64,000 nucleotides of DNA from Psychrobacter sp. FME6 (GCF_014861365.1 NZ_RRYW01000003.1:24678-88677); one strand, 5' to 3'. Numbered from the stretch's first letter, positions 35,311 through 46,147 are shown. Program-made: numbers and translations. Notes: a model not told the origin generated them from the letters alone.

Positions 35311-36213
35311 TTAATCAATACTACCATTGCGCTTGAAGCTCGGTAAATTAAGCCCTGGTGGCTTATGCATCCAGATATAAACCGCCTTACCCGCTAGGTT
35401 TTCATCAGGTACAAAACCCCAAAACCTGCCATCAGCACTACGATCACGGTTATCACCCATCACAAAATACTGACCTTCTGGCACATCGATACGCCATTCA
35501 GTACCTTCTGAGCTAACCACTTCTGGTGATTGCTGCTGCAAAAATGGCGCGTATTGCGAGCTGTTCATGCCATTTAAGTAGCGAACAAGGTGTTTATTCT
35601 CACCTTGAGTTTCTTGAAAATACTGCGCCTCACCTTCCTCTTGCTCACCCATCGCCGCGGCACTTTCTTCTGTTAATACTTGTCCTGGACCAACTTGCCC
35701 CGGTAGATACAGCTGCGAAGTCAACTCAGCATTTGCCGCAAAATCGATAGCTTTAGTGTCAACGGCAACATCATTGACTGCAAGTACCCCTTGGTCATAG
35801 CTAACAGTATCACCAGGCAAACCGATAACGCGCTTGATATAATAAATGCTAGGATTTTCAGGGTAACGGAACACGGCTACATCACCGTGGTCAGGCTCAC
35901 CCGTATCCAACACTTTATTGTAAGTCAGCGGTAGTCGCACTCCGTAGGCGTATTTATTCACTGCGATAAAATCGCCTGTATATAAAGTCGGCACCATAGA
36001 GGATGAGGGAATATTAAAAGGCTCAATCAAAAACGAGCGCACTATCAATACCACTGCCAATACAGGAAAAAAATCGTAAGCCCAGCGTACCAACAAGCTT
36101 TCTTTACCGCGCCCACGGGTTTGACGCTGTTTGAGCGTTAACTTATCTAATAACCAAACAATACCCAAACCTATGGTCAACGGCACTAAAATTAAATTGA
36201 AATCAAAATCCAT
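35311..36213 (-). CDS. lepB: Signal peptidase I
   Basis: 300 residues. Two N-terminal membrane helices (about 4-22 and 46-65) precede the catalytic domain. The nucleophile is S72 in PSSSMVPTL and the general base K127 in YYIKRVIGLPGD; GDNRDRSADGRFWG matches box E. It cleaves signal peptides of secreted proteins at the periplasmic face. A roughly 60-residue Glu/Gln-rich insert (about 170-230) lies in the beta-rich domain. It follows lepA by about 100 bp in the same operon. Confidence 0.95.
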   Translation of the reverse strand: MDFDFNLILVPLTIGLGIVWLLDKLTLKQRQTRGRGKESLLVRWAYDFFPVLAVVLIVRSFLIEPFNIPSSSMVPTLYTGDFIAVNKYAYGVRLPLTYNKVLDTGEPDHGDVAVFRYPENPSIYYIKRVIGLPGDTVSYDQGVLAVNDVAVDTKAIDFAANAELTSQLYLPGQVGPGQVLTEESAAAMGEQEEGEAQYFQETQGENKHLVRYLNGMNSSQYAPFLQQQSPEVVSSEGTEWRIDVPEGQYFVMGDNRDRSADGRFWGFVPDENLAGKAVYIWMHKPPGLNLPSFKRNGSID

Positions 36214-36315
36214 ACCAAATTGCCTATTAACGAGCGGCTCATCTCATTACTTGAATGATAAGACCAACTACATTTGACGTATTATATGCAAAATCAAATA
36301 AGAGAGATTGTGCTA

Positions 36316-38115
36316 TTAGCTATCAACTTGTAACACGGCTAAGAACGCCTCTTGAGGGATTTCTACGTTACCCACTTGCTTCATACGTTTCTTGCCCGCT
36401 TTTTGCTTAGACAATAGTTTTTTCTTACGTGAGACGTCACCACCATAACATTTGGCCAGTACATCTTTACGCATGGCTTTCACTGTGCTGCGGCCAATAA
36501 TTTGACTGCCAATTGCCGCCTGAATCGCCACGTCAAACATCTGACGCGGAATCAATTCTTTCATCTTGATCACTAGCTGATTACCACGATAACGCGCTTG
36601 GTCTTGGTGCACGATCATCGCTAACGCATCAACTTTGTCACCATTAATCAGCACGTCTACCTTGACCAATTTATCAGCTTGATAACGCTCAAAGTTATAA
36701 TCCAGTGAGGCAAATCCGCGAGACACCGACTTTAGACGGTCAAAGAAATCCATGACCACCTCACCCATCGGAATATCAAATATCAGCTGCACTTGCTTGC
36801 CCATAAAGCGCATATCAACCTGTACACCGCGACGCTCGATACATAGCGTCATCACGTTACCCAAGTAGTCTTGTGGCACCAAAATCTGGCAGCGAGCAAT
36901 CGGCTCGCGGAATTCTTCGATATTGTTAGGCTCAGGCAATCTTGATGGGTTATCCACATAAATCACTTCGCCATCTTTCTTTTCAATCTCATAGATGACC
37001 GAGGGCGCCGTGGTGATTAAATCCAAATCATATTCGCGCTCTAAACGCTCTTGGATAATCTCCATGTGCAGCATTCCTAAGAACCCACAACGGAAACCAA
37101 ATCCTAGCGCATCAGAGGTATCGGGCTCAAAGAATAACGAAGCATCGTTAATCTGTAACTTTTGCAGCGCTTCACGGAATTTTTCAAAATCATTGGCGTC
37201 AACGGGGAACATACCCGAATAAACCTGCGGGGTAATTTGCTTAAAACCAGGAATACGATCAACATCAGGTGTTTTGGCAAGCGTAATCGTATCACCAACT
37301 GGCGCGCCAGCAATATCTTTAATACCGGCAATAATAAAGCCAACCTCACCCGCCTCTAGAATACCTGTATCTAACGGCTTAGGTGTGAACACGCCAATAG
37401 AAGTGACTGGATGAGACTCTTTGGTCGATTTGATATAAATCTTATCGCCTTTTTTGACCGTCCCTTCACGGACGCGCACTAAGGAAACCACCCCTAAATA
37501 ACTGTCAAACCACGAGTCAATGATGAGCGCTTGGAGCGGCGCATCACGATCACCTGTTGGCGCTGGGATAACTTCAACCAAGGCCTCTAACAGCTTATCG
37601 ACGCCCAGCCCTGATTTTGCTGAGACACGCGGCGCGTCAATCGCTTCAATACCGATAATGTCTTCAATCTCTTGAATCACACGCTCAGGCTCAACTTGCG
37701 GCAAATCAATCTTATTCAGTACCGCCATCACTTCTAAGCCTAGGTCAACGGCGGTATAGCAGTTGGCCACTGACTGCGCCTCAACCCCTTGTGCTGCATC
37801 AACGACCAAAAGCGCACCTTCGCAAGCAGCGAGCGAACGTGAAACTTCATAAGAGAAATCGACGTGACCAGGCGTATCAATAAAGTTAAGCTGATAACGC
37901 TCACCATTTGGATGGTCATAAAACAAGGTGACCGATTGTGCTTTAATCGTGATACCGCGCTCACGCTCGATATCCATGGAGTCGAGTACTTGCGCCTGCA
38001 TCTCGCGATCTTGCAAGGCACCGCACATCTGAATAAAACGATCCGCAAGCGTCGACTTGCCATGATCAATGTGGGCAATGATTGAAAAGTTACGAATATT
38101 GGCTAATGCAGTCAC
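36316..38115 (-). CDS. lepA: Elongation factor 4 (LepA)
   Basis: 599 residues. Starts with [21 protein letters not shown] and has [12 protein letters not shown] and NKIDLP of the G domain. Then come the EF-G-like domains and the LepA-specific C-terminal domain with [27 protein letters not shown] (here [10 protein letters not shown]). It is a ribosomal GTPase tied to translation initiation/back-translocation. The start codon is GTG (38113-38115), with AGG 7 bp upstream. First gene of the lepA-lepB-DUF4845-rnc-era-recO-pdxJ unit. Confidence 0.95.
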   Translation of the reverse strand: MTALANIRNFSIIAHIDHGKSTLADRFIQMCGALQDREMQAQVLDSMDIERERGITIKAQSVTLFYDHPNGERYQLNFIDTPGHVDFSYEVSRSLAACEGALLVVDAAQGVEAQSVANCYTAVDLGLEVMAVLNKIDLPQVEPERVIQEIEDIIGIEAIDAPRVSAKSGLGVDKLLEALVEVIPAPTGDRDAPLQALIIDSWFDSYLGVVSLVRVREGTVKKGDKIYIKSTKESHPVTSIGVFTPKPLDTGILEAGEVGFIIAGIKDIAGAPVGDTITLAKTPDVDRIPGFKQITPQVYSGMFPVDANDFEKFREALQKLQINDASLFFEPDTSDALGFGFRCGFLGMLHMEIIQERLEREYDLDLITTAPSVIYEIEKKDGEVIYVDNPSRLPEPNNIEEFREPIARCQILVPQDYLGNVMTLCIERRGVQVDMRFMGKQVQLIFDIPMGEVVMDFFDRLKSVSRGFASLDYNFERYQADKLVKVDVLINGDKVDALAMIVHQDQARYRGNQLVIKMKELIPRQMFDVAIQAAIGSQIIGRSTVKAMRKDVLAKCYGGDVSRKKKLLSKQKAGKKRMKQVGNVEIPQEAFLAVLQVDS

Positions 38116-38483
38116 AAAGCGCCTACTAAATTAAAGGTGATAGAATAATAATAAAAAGAATACTGTCAGGCACACGCAATAAAATCAGTGACCAGCGTTG
38201 AAAAGAAGACGGTTAAAATCAGATTATTGATTAACAGTATCGTCTCGAGTCAATCGCTTAGGATACAAACTCTTGCGCGCAGGTATGAAGGAGTATTCTA
38301 GCAGTTTTCCACTATAAAGTAAGGCGATTTTAGTAATAGAGAAATGATTTATAGGCGAAATTACCAGCGGATAAACCGTATAGATAAAAAAACGAGCCCA
38401 TTATGAAAGTTCTAGGGCTCGTCCTCATTTTAAAAATACCGATAGTAACACTCTAGTCATACTCAAAACTAATGACAGATATA
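38116..38483. other. lepA upstream region and kpsS terminator
   Basis: 368 bp between lepA and kpsS, both on the minus strand. The terminator of the capsule cluster is at 38386-38422. The AT-rich remainder should hold the lepA operon promoter. No gene seen. Confidence 0.5.
38386..38422 (-). terminator. Terminator of the kps cluster
   Basis: On the minus strand ACGAGCCC...GGGCTCGT form an 8-bp stem with a 15-nt loop and then a run of seven T. It is 62 bp past the kpsS stop. Confidence 0.85.
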
Positions 38484-39728
38484 TTACTGAGGTGTATTGG
38501 TTTCAGAAAGCTCAACCTCTATACGCTGGTCTTCTACTTGATTCAGATATTTATATATCCACGGCGACCGACCATAAAAAGAACCATTTAACTGGGTTTG
38601 TTCTATCAAATACTCACGAAAGCGCAGATAAAATTCATTGTCTGGGGCTTTAGGCTGTTGCCAAAAATCGTTGAGCGACTTTTGATCGGTCAGCTTCGGC
38701 GTATCGTAAATCGCGCGACCCATGACCTTGGTTGGTTTTTTATGATAGACCGACTGCAGCCCTGTCGTGCTATTTATCGTTACCATCCCAATACTATGCT
38801 TCATTAGGGTTGGCAGGTGCATGTCACAACCATAAAAAACACGCTCCGACACTTGATAGCGCGCCGCCAAACTAGATACCAGCTCACGATAGTCTCGATG
38901 ACCACGATCTAGCGGATGATGCTTAAATACTAGCAACTGCTTTTGCTCGGCATAACTGGCAAAGCTGGCGATAGACTCATCAATAAACTGCACCACGTCA
39001 CGGTAATCACTATGATGCGTAATCTGTGAGTCATTGTGCACTTGTAGGCTAATCAAAAAGTAATTGTCGCTCTCTTGTTTGGTCAGCCGGTGTTGCAACC
39101 GCATATCGGGTAAATAACCACGCAGCTTGCGCCATGGCGCTTTTAGCCAAGCGATTGCCTCTTGCCACGCGGTCATACCTCGGTAATGAGAATAGTGTGG
39201 ATAGCGACTTTTATAAAGCCAAGCGATAATATAATAAACAATAGCAGCGATACTCAAACGATAGAATCTATTGTGTGTATATAAGGGTTTATCGTTGGCT
39301 TTTTTAAGTGCTTTGATATCCGCTGTATTTAAGCGTGAATAACCATTAATGCCATATTGCTGTAAGGTAATATAGTCAGGGCGTAAGTAGCCTTCTTCAA
39401 AGACAAAGAAAGACGTCTCTAACGCCTCGCTGACACACGCAGCTTGGGTGTGGTGCGGACGACAATCACCGAAGCAAACAATAGCATCGATACCTTGTTC
39501 TTTGATAAAAACCTGCAACCAAGCAGTGAACTGTGCCAACGTGCCCGTATAGGCATAGGTATTATCTTGGTGATAAAAAAACGCATCGCCCGCATTAAAG
39601 TTAATCTTACTAACTTTAATATCCTGAGTTTGTAAAAATGTCGAAAAACGGTTAAAGAATCCGCCCATCTTTCCTTGTAATAGCAAGACGTGTCGATGAG
39701 TGAGCAGGTGAGACATCGAAGCTGCCAT
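38484..39728 (-). CDS. kpsS: KpsS-like capsular polysaccharide export/Kdo transferase protein
   Basis: 414 residues of the capsule polysaccharide biosynthesis family. Visible markers are LLLQGKMGGFFNRFSTFL at the N-terminus, FFVFEEGYLRPDYITLQ, and FKHHPLDRGHRDY, the KpsS/LipB-type motif. KpsS adds the first beta-Kdo to phosphatidylglycerol to start the poly-Kdo linker on which ABC-exported capsules are built. It is the last gene of the six-gene kps set, 166 bp after kpsC. The function is taken from the family; the linker chemistry here is inferred. Confidence 0.88.
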   Translation of the reverse strand: MAASMSHLLTHRHVLLLQGKMGGFFNRFSTFLQTQDIKVSKINFNAGDAFFYHQDNTYAYTGTLAQFTAWLQVFIKEQGIDAIVCFGDCRPHHTQAACVSEALETSFFVFEEGYLRPDYITLQQYGINGYSRLNTADIKALKKANDKPLYTHNRFYRLSIAAIVYYIIAWLYKSRYPHYSHYRGMTAWQEAIAWLKAPWRKLRGYLPDMRLQHRLTKQESDNYFLISLQVHNDSQITHHSDYRDVVQFIDESIASFASYAEQKQLLVFKHHPLDRGHRDYRELVSSLAARYQVSERVFYGCDMHLPTLMKHSIGMVTINSTTGLQSVYHKKPTKVMGRAIYDTPKLTDQKSLNDFWQQPKAPDNEFYLRFREYLIEQTQLNGSFYGRSPWIYKYLNQVEDQRIEVELSETNTPQ

Positions 39729-39894
39729 AGTATTAAATTACCATTAATTGAAAGATATGAGCTAGAGATACGCGAGGTTATTAAACCGCGTGAATATACG
39801 GATATTACCAGTAATTATACCGAAAAACCCCCTGCTTGTCGCAATGGATTTTCGCTATGGCTCTAGAATAAGTTACGGGGAAATTTAGGTAAAA

Positions 39895-42456
39895 TCAACG
39901 AGATCGTTTGCGTAGACGCTGCTGCCACCGATGACGCTGTTGCATAAAACGAGTAGTCACTTGGCGTTTAAACTGCGTGGGTAAATTTGATAAGGCTGAT
40001 ACTGAAGGCTTAATTAAGTTATTGGTATTGCTAGATATTTCAGATGAAGCCTCGCCATTTTTAGTATTTCTGAGAGAGAATGAGTTTTCAGGCGGATATA
40101 AATAATCAATGACTTGCTCTACTTGTGCCAGTCCATAACCAGTAGGCAAACGATATAACGGATAGCGGATAAGCGCGCAATGCAGTAATTGCTCAAGCGT
40201 CAATGTTGTTTCTCGCTTACGTCTCTTTAGATAATCAGATTTTGGTGATAACTGCTTATCAATATCCGTTGTTAAGCCCCAACCTGCATAAAACGGCAAA
40301 CCATAACACGTCACTTTTAGACCACGGAGCAATGCTTCAAAGCCTGTCAATGAACTGATCGTATGTACTGCATCGACGCATTCTAAACAATCAGGCATCG
40401 CGGTATCATAAGCGACCGCTTGTACCTGACGTAATCCTGCGGCTGCGACTTTACCCGCCCTTAATCCTGCTTCAACATCAGGGTGCGGTTTATAAATTAG
40501 ATAAGCATCAGGATTATCTTGGCATACACGCTCAATCAAGCCACTATTGGTCTTAATCGTCGAACCACAGTACTGCACCGATAAATCATCTTCTACTTGA
40601 CCAATAATTAGAATACGGTGTTTGCCAGATGCCTTTGCTTCTTGCATCCAAGAGGTATGTTTGCTGTCGACATTGGCCCCGACATTGTATTTACTGACCC
40701 GCTGAGTAAGCAGTTTATCTTGCAGTATCTGCACTCGTGCGCTTTGAGATGGCGTCAATGACTCACACTGACGCAGTAGCGTTTCTAAACCTGAGGGCTG
40801 GGTGGCATCATAATAAATACCTTGCTTGTCGATCACCACCGACAATGGCGCTAATAACGTCGCACCCAAACCATTTGAGCGAATAAAGCCGTCTTCCATA
40901 CAGTAGATAGCTGGGATATCTGAGCGTTGCTCACCACGTTTATTCTGTAATTTCTGTTGTACTTGCTGACGCTTGGTCAAACCCCAGACTAATAAGGGCT
41001 GCTGATAATTGGCCCGAAAATGATCGGGGTGTAGCAAGTTTTTTAGCCGTGGCTTAGGTTTGATAAATAATGTCGTACGTGGAAAGTCTACAAAGGCTTT
41101 AACGAATGGCAGTTTCCAGCGGCTAAACTCGTATACCGTTAAATGATGCTCAAGGCGCGCTTGCCAGTATCGATTAGTAACCAACCACTCAATCGCCGTG
41201 TCAATATCACAAGCCTGCTTGGTGGCTGGATCCACATAGCAGCTATAATCCAGATAAGCACTATAAAACAACGCCTCTAACGTAGTCTTAACCTTACTAT
41301 CCAAAACGCTAGGAAATAACGCTTGGTTTGTTGTTTCTCTGGCCTGTAAAAATGTATTAGCAGATGCTTGACGGCGTTTCTCAACCGTTTTTAGTAAGCG
41401 TTGTGGCGCCCCGCTGTCGTCAGTAAGCCCCCAGCCACTATACCAATTGACCCCGAAACAATGTACTTTTTTACCGAGCATCAAGGCTTCAAAGCCCATA
41501 TGCGAGCTAACCGTATAAACATGCTCGACTTGCGCTAGCAACACGATGGGGTTGAGTGCTTGGGTTAAGAGACGGACGTTCTTGGGTAGTTTTAGACTGG
41601 TCAGATATCCTGATTTTGATGCAGGATGTGCTTTTATCCAAATATGAGCATTAGGATGATTGCGGCAAGCGGCTTTTAACATCCGCTTAAACTGACGTTT
41701 TTCAGCACCAGCGCCTGTAATAGAGGCATCACCTGCGACCTGATCAATCAATAAAATGTGTGATTTTAGCGGTTTTTTTTCGGTATTAACATTGCCCTGA
41801 TTAACCAATTTATCTAACGACGGGCAATCCATTACTGCGTTATATTTACTAAGCTTTTCATCACAAATACGCGCCATCAGTCGTTGAGCATGTTTTTTGT
41901 TTAGAGAACGCTCTTCAGGTTTGGCGATGCTTTTAGTGCGCTCAATAATCAGTTGCTCAAGGCGTGAGCTTTGTGCCAAATCAAAGTAGATGCCGATATC
42001 ATCGACGACGACGCTTACACCATGACGGCTACCAATACCTGAATCTAATGAACGTAGAAAACCATCTTCAACACTCAATGTGGCCAGATTTTGCCGCGTA
42101 GCAAACTTACTGGCTCTTTGATAACTTTTTTTATGCCCCCAACCGATAAAAGCATCGGGTTGCTGTTTTGATAAACAAGAAAATTGCTGTTGAACAAAGT
42201 CAGATAGCGGTAATTTAGATAATGGTAACAACAGGTTTTTATGATTAATGAGACGACGTTGTAATCCTGACCAGGGATACCAGCGCTGAATATCTGCTTG
42301 CAAAACCTGAGATAGCAGCACATTGTTACGACGCATCCCTTTACCAATGACCGCCAGTTGTTTTGGTGAGGTACGCGGGACTGATGGCAAAAATAGTGCA
42401 TTATCATAGGGCGATACTACTGGTATTTTACCGTCACCTTGAACACTTTTTGCCAT
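39895..42456 (-). CDS. kpsC: KpsC-like dual-module beta-Kdo transferase
   Basis: 853 residues made of two related modules. Each carries an EDGFLRS/EDGFIRS motif (near residues 130 and 530), SVVVDDIGIYFD or SVVIDKQGIYYD, a HILLIDQV/RILIIGQV segment, and a G-FEALxxGxxVxCxGxxxYxGWGLTxD block (near residues 325 and 725). This double arrangement is KpsC/LipA, which elongates the beta-Kdo linker with alternating linkages. The basic Arg/Gln-rich C-terminus may touch the membrane. It lies between kpsD and kpsS. The duplication of modules is the normal KpsC architecture, not an anomaly. Confidence 0.92.
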   Translation of the reverse strand: MAKSVQGDGKIPVVSPYDNALFLPSVPRTSPKQLAVIGKGMRRNNVLLSQVLQADIQRWYPWSGLQRRLINHKNLLLPLSKLPLSDFVQQQFSCLSKQQPDAFIGWGHKKSYQRASKFATRQNLATLSVEDGFLRSLDSGIGSRHGVSVVVDDIGIYFDLAQSSRLEQLIIERTKSIAKPEERSLNKKHAQRLMARICDEKLSKYNAVMDCPSLDKLVNQGNVNTEKKPLKSHILLIDQVAGDASITGAGAEKRQFKRMLKAACRNHPNAHIWIKAHPASKSGYLTSLKLPKNVRLLTQALNPIVLLAQVEHVYTVSSHMGFEALMLGKKVHCFGVNWYSGWGLTDDSGAPQRLLKTVEKRRQASANTFLQARETTNQALFPSVLDSKVKTTLEALFYSAYLDYSCYVDPATKQACDIDTAIEWLVTNRYWQARLEHHLTVYEFSRWKLPFVKAFVDFPRTTLFIKPKPRLKNLLHPDHFRANYQQPLLVWGLTKRQQVQQKLQNKRGEQRSDIPAIYCMEDGFIRSNGLGATLLAPLSVVIDKQGIYYDATQPSGLETLLRQCESLTPSQSARVQILQDKLLTQRVSKYNVGANVDSKHTSWMQEAKASGKHRILIIGQVEDDLSVQYCGSTIKTNSGLIERVCQDNPDAYLIYKPHPDVEAGLRAGKVAAAGLRQVQAVAYDTAMPDCLECVDAVHTISSLTGFEALLRGLKVTCYGLPFYAGWGLTTDIDKQLSPKSDYLKRRKRETTLTLEQLLHCALIRYPLYRLPTGYGLAQVEQVIDYLYPPENSFSLRNTKNGEASSEISSNTNNLIKPSVSALSNLPTQFKRQVTTRFMQQRHRWQQRLRKRSR

Positions 42457-42528
42457 CTTTGCCCCCTTTATCCATTACTTTTGCATCAATCTATACAGAT
42501 GATGTTTTATGTCGCTATTAAATAACAG

Positions 42529-44310
42529 TTATAAATCGAGGACAACTTTAGCTGCGATTGCCAATTGATAGACAATCTGCGACAAGCCACGGGTGATTTC
42601 TACGCGCTTGGTTTTGACTTTTGGTAATACCATAATCTCATCACCTTGCTGGATACGGTAGGCGGTATTGACCACTTCACTGGCTCCATTTTGATGAATG
42701 ACTAAGATTTCTTTAACGTCAGCATTATCAGAGAAACCGCCTGAATTGGCAACATAATCACCAACGGTATAGTCTGGGTTAAAGGTAAGTGCACCTTGTG
42801 CTCGTACTTGACCATTCACCGTAATGACTGAGGTTTGCGCAGGTATCTCAATGATATCGCCTTGCTGCAAAATAATATCCTGCCACGAATTCGGCACGAC
42901 GACGATTTGACCCGTTGTCTTCACGTTACGTGCTTTGGCGACAAATTGCTTAACCAAAGTGGCATCATCTTGACGTAGTGCCGCCTCTTCACGAGTGGTC
43001 GATTGCGTGGCAAGCGTCAACTCTTCTAAACGATCAAGTGACTCATTAATCATGCGTTTTTGTTGCTCAGCAACGGACTCACGATAAATGGTCAGATGCG
43101 AGAGCTTCGCTAATGGACTCGGCTGCAACTGTGGAACGATGTCTTTGAGACGCGCACCGTCCTTCACTATCATCGCGCCATTACCGGTATGCGCGCCTTT
43201 AACTTGCACCGCGATTGTACCAGCATAGCGATCGGAGGTGACTACCATCTCATCACCATTATAAACAGGAACGCTTTGCGCTTCCGCCAGTGAATAGTAC
43301 TCGGCGGTTTGCGCACGTCCTGCACTGCGGGTAATGCTAACGTTGGTAGCGTTCGCCTCTGGGCTGGCCACTTGTAAAACATCACCGATAGTTAAGTCAT
43401 TAACATCAAATTCAAAGGTATATTCGTTCTGGACCTCACCACCAACGACAAACGTCTTTTTCTGCGGAGCAACGGTGATGACATCGCCATCACGGAAGGC
43501 GAAAGACTGCAGTTTACCCGCTAATAAAAAATCATATAGATTGACCTGCTGTAACATCTGACCATTGCGTTTTATCTGAATATCAATGTAGCTACCGCGT
43601 GTTGGATCAACACCGCCCGCTCTATCCAAATAAGACAATACGGAGTCTGCTGCCAGTCCACCATAATAACCAGGCTGCTTGACAAATCCAGTGACGAATA
43701 CTTTAACCGGTTGCGCTTGCTCTAAGGATGCATAGACGCCAACGTTCGAGCGATAAATACGATTGACCGCGCTCTTGACTACATTCTGCAGATTGCCATT
43801 TTGGACGCCAGAAACGCGAACCGGACCGATATTAGGCAAAAAGATATTGCCTTGTGGATCAACCGTCATAGTGGCGGCATATTGATAAGCTCCCCACATC
43901 CGTACTTGTACATTATCACCAGGGTTAATCGAATAGCTGTCGTTAAAAGTGGAGCCAGAAGTCGTGGAAAATGCGCCGCGAAATAGCTGCTCACCGAACA
44001 TCAAGTCTTGAGTATCGATGTCTTGATAAGGTCGTGTGGTGTTAATAACAGACTGGCTAGGTAAGCTTGCCGCATCTACCGCTTCTTGAGTAGTGCCCTG
44101 CCCTTGTACACCACCAGCAAAGGCTTGCGTTGAGACATTAATATTGTTGCGATTTTGATCTTGACCCCTGCTGTTGGCAGACGTACCAAAGCTCGAACCT
44201 GCCATTTGATCGGCATAACTGCCTGCTGCTAGCGCTGGAACACTGGTTGCTGCCATTGCCAAACTTATCGCTTGTATCACTGTCACGATAGGACGTGGTT
44301 TCATATTCAT
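42529..44310 (-). CDS. kpsD: KpsD-type polysaccharide export outer membrane protein
   Basis: 593 residues. A signal peptide (hydrophobic stretch to VPALAAG) is followed by a polysaccharide export domain (SINPGDNVQVRMWGAYQYAATMTVDPQGNIFLPNIGPV) and several SLBB-like repeats (FVTGFVKQPGYY, FVVGGEVQNEYTFEF, ITVNGQVRAQGALTF). It should form or contact the outer membrane/periplasmic channel for capsule, together with KpsE. No lipobox Cys is present, as in KpsD and unlike Wza. It lies 71 bp upstream of kpsC in the same direction. Confidence 0.9.
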   Translation of the reverse strand: MNMKPRPIVTVIQAISLAMAATSVPALAAGSYADQMAGSSFGTSANSRGQDQNRNNINVSTQAFAGGVQGQGTTQEAVDAASLPSQSVINTTRPYQDIDTQDLMFGEQLFRGAFSTTSGSTFNDSYSINPGDNVQVRMWGAYQYAATMTVDPQGNIFLPNIGPVRVSGVQNGNLQNVVKSAVNRIYRSNVGVYASLEQAQPVKVFVTGFVKQPGYYGGLAADSVLSYLDRAGGVDPTRGSYIDIQIKRNGQMLQQVNLYDFLLAGKLQSFAFRDGDVITVAPQKKTFVVGGEVQNEYTFEFDVNDLTIGDVLQVASPEANATNVSITRSAGRAQTAEYYSLAEAQSVPVYNGDEMVVTSDRYAGTIAVQVKGAHTGNGAMIVKDGARLKDIVPQLQPSPLAKLSHLTIYRESVAEQQKRMINESLDRLEELTLATQSTTREEAALRQDDATLVKQFVAKARNVKTTGQIVVVPNSWQDIILQQGDIIEIPAQTSVITVNGQVRAQGALTFNPDYTVGDYVANSGGFSDNADVKEILVIHQNGASEVVNTAYRIQQGDEIMVLPKVKTKRVEITRGLSQIVYQLAIAAKVVLDL

Positions 44311-44372
44311 GAGTGGTATTCCTTTGCTGATCTATCGATCATTACTAATATCTGGTTTGTGACAAATGGCTG

Positions 44373-44415
44373 CGATGATCACGGACAACGACTAGCTACG
44401 ATGATCACGGACAAC
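44373..44415 (-). repeat. 17-bp direct repeat at the kpsE 3' end
   Basis: CGATGATCACGGACAAC occurs at 44373-44389 and 44399-44415, 26 bp apart. The second copy encodes the VVRDHR tail of KpsE; the first lies just outside, past the stop. Confidence 0.85.
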
Positions 44416-45507
44416 CGCCATCACTAGGCGCACAAATCCATAAAGCATCAAAAGCAAAGCCAACGATGTCCAAATAATATAAGCTCGGCGCGGATATAAT
44501 GCTTCTTCAGCTTCATAAGGGGTTGAGATCACAATCAAATTCTTCATCTTTTTAAAAGCTTCTAGACGCGCCTTTTCAAGCGAAGATAACGACAATTTAT
44601 ACAGCTCAGTCGCGAAGTCAACATCGGCTTTAATGGTCTCAAACTGTACCGCTTGACGGTTCAACTTGGTGGTACTTGGTGACGTCAGCTTGGTTTGCTC
44701 TTGAGTGATTTGCTCCTCGATCGCTTTAATCTGACTTCTTACGGAAACCACTTGCGGCGCATCGGGATTCAGATAGCTAAGCAGTTGCCGTTCTTCAGTA
44801 CGTAGTGAGCTTAACTGCCCTTGCAAGCTGCCAATCAGCTGATTAACAATTTGGGCATTGGCTTGTGGATCGTAAATCTCGTTTGTATTCTGATACGTTA
44901 ATAACTTCTCTTTAGCATCATTTAAACGATCTTGTGATTCATCTAATTGAGTCTCTGCAAACACCAACTGATCGCGGGCCACTTCTTGTGAAATACGGTT
45001 TACGAATTGCTCAGACTCACTCAAGATAGTTTTATTAAGCTCAAAAGCATACTTTGAATCAAAAGCTTCCGTCGATACTGAGAGTACATAACTTTGTTCA
45101 TCTAGATTGATATGAACACGCTTTTTGAAGTACTCAAGTAACTCCTCTTGCGTGGCATCGGGATCAATCTCATTGAGCGGATCTGAGCCATCGACATGGT
45201 AAGCTTCGCGGAACTTGAATTTATTATCAAGACGCTTCACCATATCATTAGATAAAATATACTCGGTTAGATAAGTCGCATCTTCCTTACTGGTACTGTT
45301 CACTCCCAATAGGGCCGATAAACCACCACCAGCTGGTACGCTTGACTCGCTTACTTGCTTGACCACCACATTAGCAGTTGAGATAAAGCGCGGGTGAGCA
45401 AAGGTCATGACGTAGAAAATCACCAGCACCCAAGGAAGGACTACTAAGCCGATAAATAGCGAGAAGCTGACTACTTTACTTTTTTGCTTTGTGGATATGC
45501 TTTTCAT
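44392..45507 (-). CDS. kpsE: KpsE-type capsule export inner membrane protein
   Basis: 371 residues from ATG 45507; a frame to 45543 runs further into kpsT and is less likely. An N-terminal membrane helix (about residues 12-33) is followed by a Wzz-like region. A long coiled-coil periplasmic part (about 170-300; QLDESQDRLNDAKEKLLTYQ) and a second helix near the C-terminus (about 345-365) complete it. KpsE is the periplasmic adaptor that links KpsMT to KpsD. The ATG lies inside kpsT, giving a 32-bp overlap and implying translational coupling. GAGGTTT is a usable ribosome site. Confidence 0.88.
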   Translation of the reverse strand: MKSISTKQKSKVVSFSLFIGLVVLPWVLVIFYVMTFAHPRFISTANVVVKQVSESSVPAGGGLSALLGVNSTSKEDATYLTEYILSNDMVKRLDNKFKFREAYHVDGSDPLNEIDPDATQEELLEYFKKRVHINLDEQSYVLSVSTEAFDSKYAFELNKTILSESEQFVNRISQEVARDQLVFAETQLDESQDRLNDAKEKLLTYQNTNEIYDPQANAQIVNQLIGSLQGQLSSLRTEERQLLSYLNPDAPQVVSVRSQIKAIEEQITQEQTKLTSPSTTKLNRQAVQFETIKADVDFATELYKLSLSSLEKARLEAFKKMKNLIVISTPYEAEEALYPRRAYIIWTSLALLLMLYGFVRLVMAVVRDHRS

Positions 45508-46147
45508 AAACCTCAATCGCTTCTGTTGTATCGTCAAACACATGTGCTGTTTGATCCATTAATACAATACCAATATCGCAGTTACGTTTGATATCACCAA
45601 TGTTATGCGACACTATTAAAAACCCCGCTTGTGCACGGCGGGCGGCTAAAATCTCTTCACTACGTTTACGAAACGCGGCATCACCAACGGCGCCGGCTTC
45701 ATCAAGCATATAATAATCAAAATCAAAAGCTAAGCTCAGGCCAAAGGTTAAGCGCGCTTTCATACCTGATGAGTAGCTTTTCACCGGCATGTCAAAATAA
45801 TTGCCAATATCAGCGAATTCTTCTACAAAACGGATTTTTTCCTCAATGTAAGGGCCGCTTGAATATAGACGACACACAAAACGCACGTTTTGACGGCCTG
45901 TTAAACTGCCCTGAAAACCACCGGCCACACCGACTGGCCAAGAGATCGTAGAATCAGTAATAATCTCACCATGGTCTGGCTCATCCAGTCCACAGATAAT
46001 ACGTAGCAAGGTCGACTTACCAGCGCCATTACGACCAAGTAAGCCGACACTTTGTTTATCACCAATGGTCAGATTTAAATCTTTAAATAGATAATGCCGA
46101 CCTTGCTTGGTCATAAATGATTTAGAGACGTTTCTAATTTCAATCAT
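45476..46147 (-). CDS. kpsT: KpsT-type capsule ABC transporter ATPase
   Basis: About 223 residues from ATG 46147 (46150 is an adjacent alternative; GTG/ATG further up is less likely). Walker A is GLLGRNGAGKST, the signature is SYSSGMKARLTFGLSLAFD, and Walker B YYMLDEAGAVGD ends in the acidic residue. MIEIRNVSKSF is the typical KpsT start. It hydrolyses ATP to drive capsule polysaccharide across the inner membrane with KpsM. It overlaps kpsE by 32 bp at the 3' end and follows kpsM by 58 bp. Confidence 0.92.
   Translation of the reverse strand: MIEIRNVSKSFMTKQGRHYLFKDLNLTIGDKQSVGLLGRNGAGKSTLLRIICGLDEPDHGEIITDSTISWPVGVAGGFQGSLTGRQNVRFVCRLYSSGPYIEEKIRFVEEFADIGNYFDMPVKSYSSGMKARLTFGLSLAFDFDYYMLDEAGAVGDAAFRKRSEEILAARRAQAGFLIVSHNIGDIKRNCDIGIVLMDQTAHVFDDTTEAIEVYEKHIHKAKK

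Noticed and set aside
39895..42456. Internal duplication of the KpsC gene as an assembly error or fusion
   Set aside because: Two related transferase modules are the normal architecture of KpsC.
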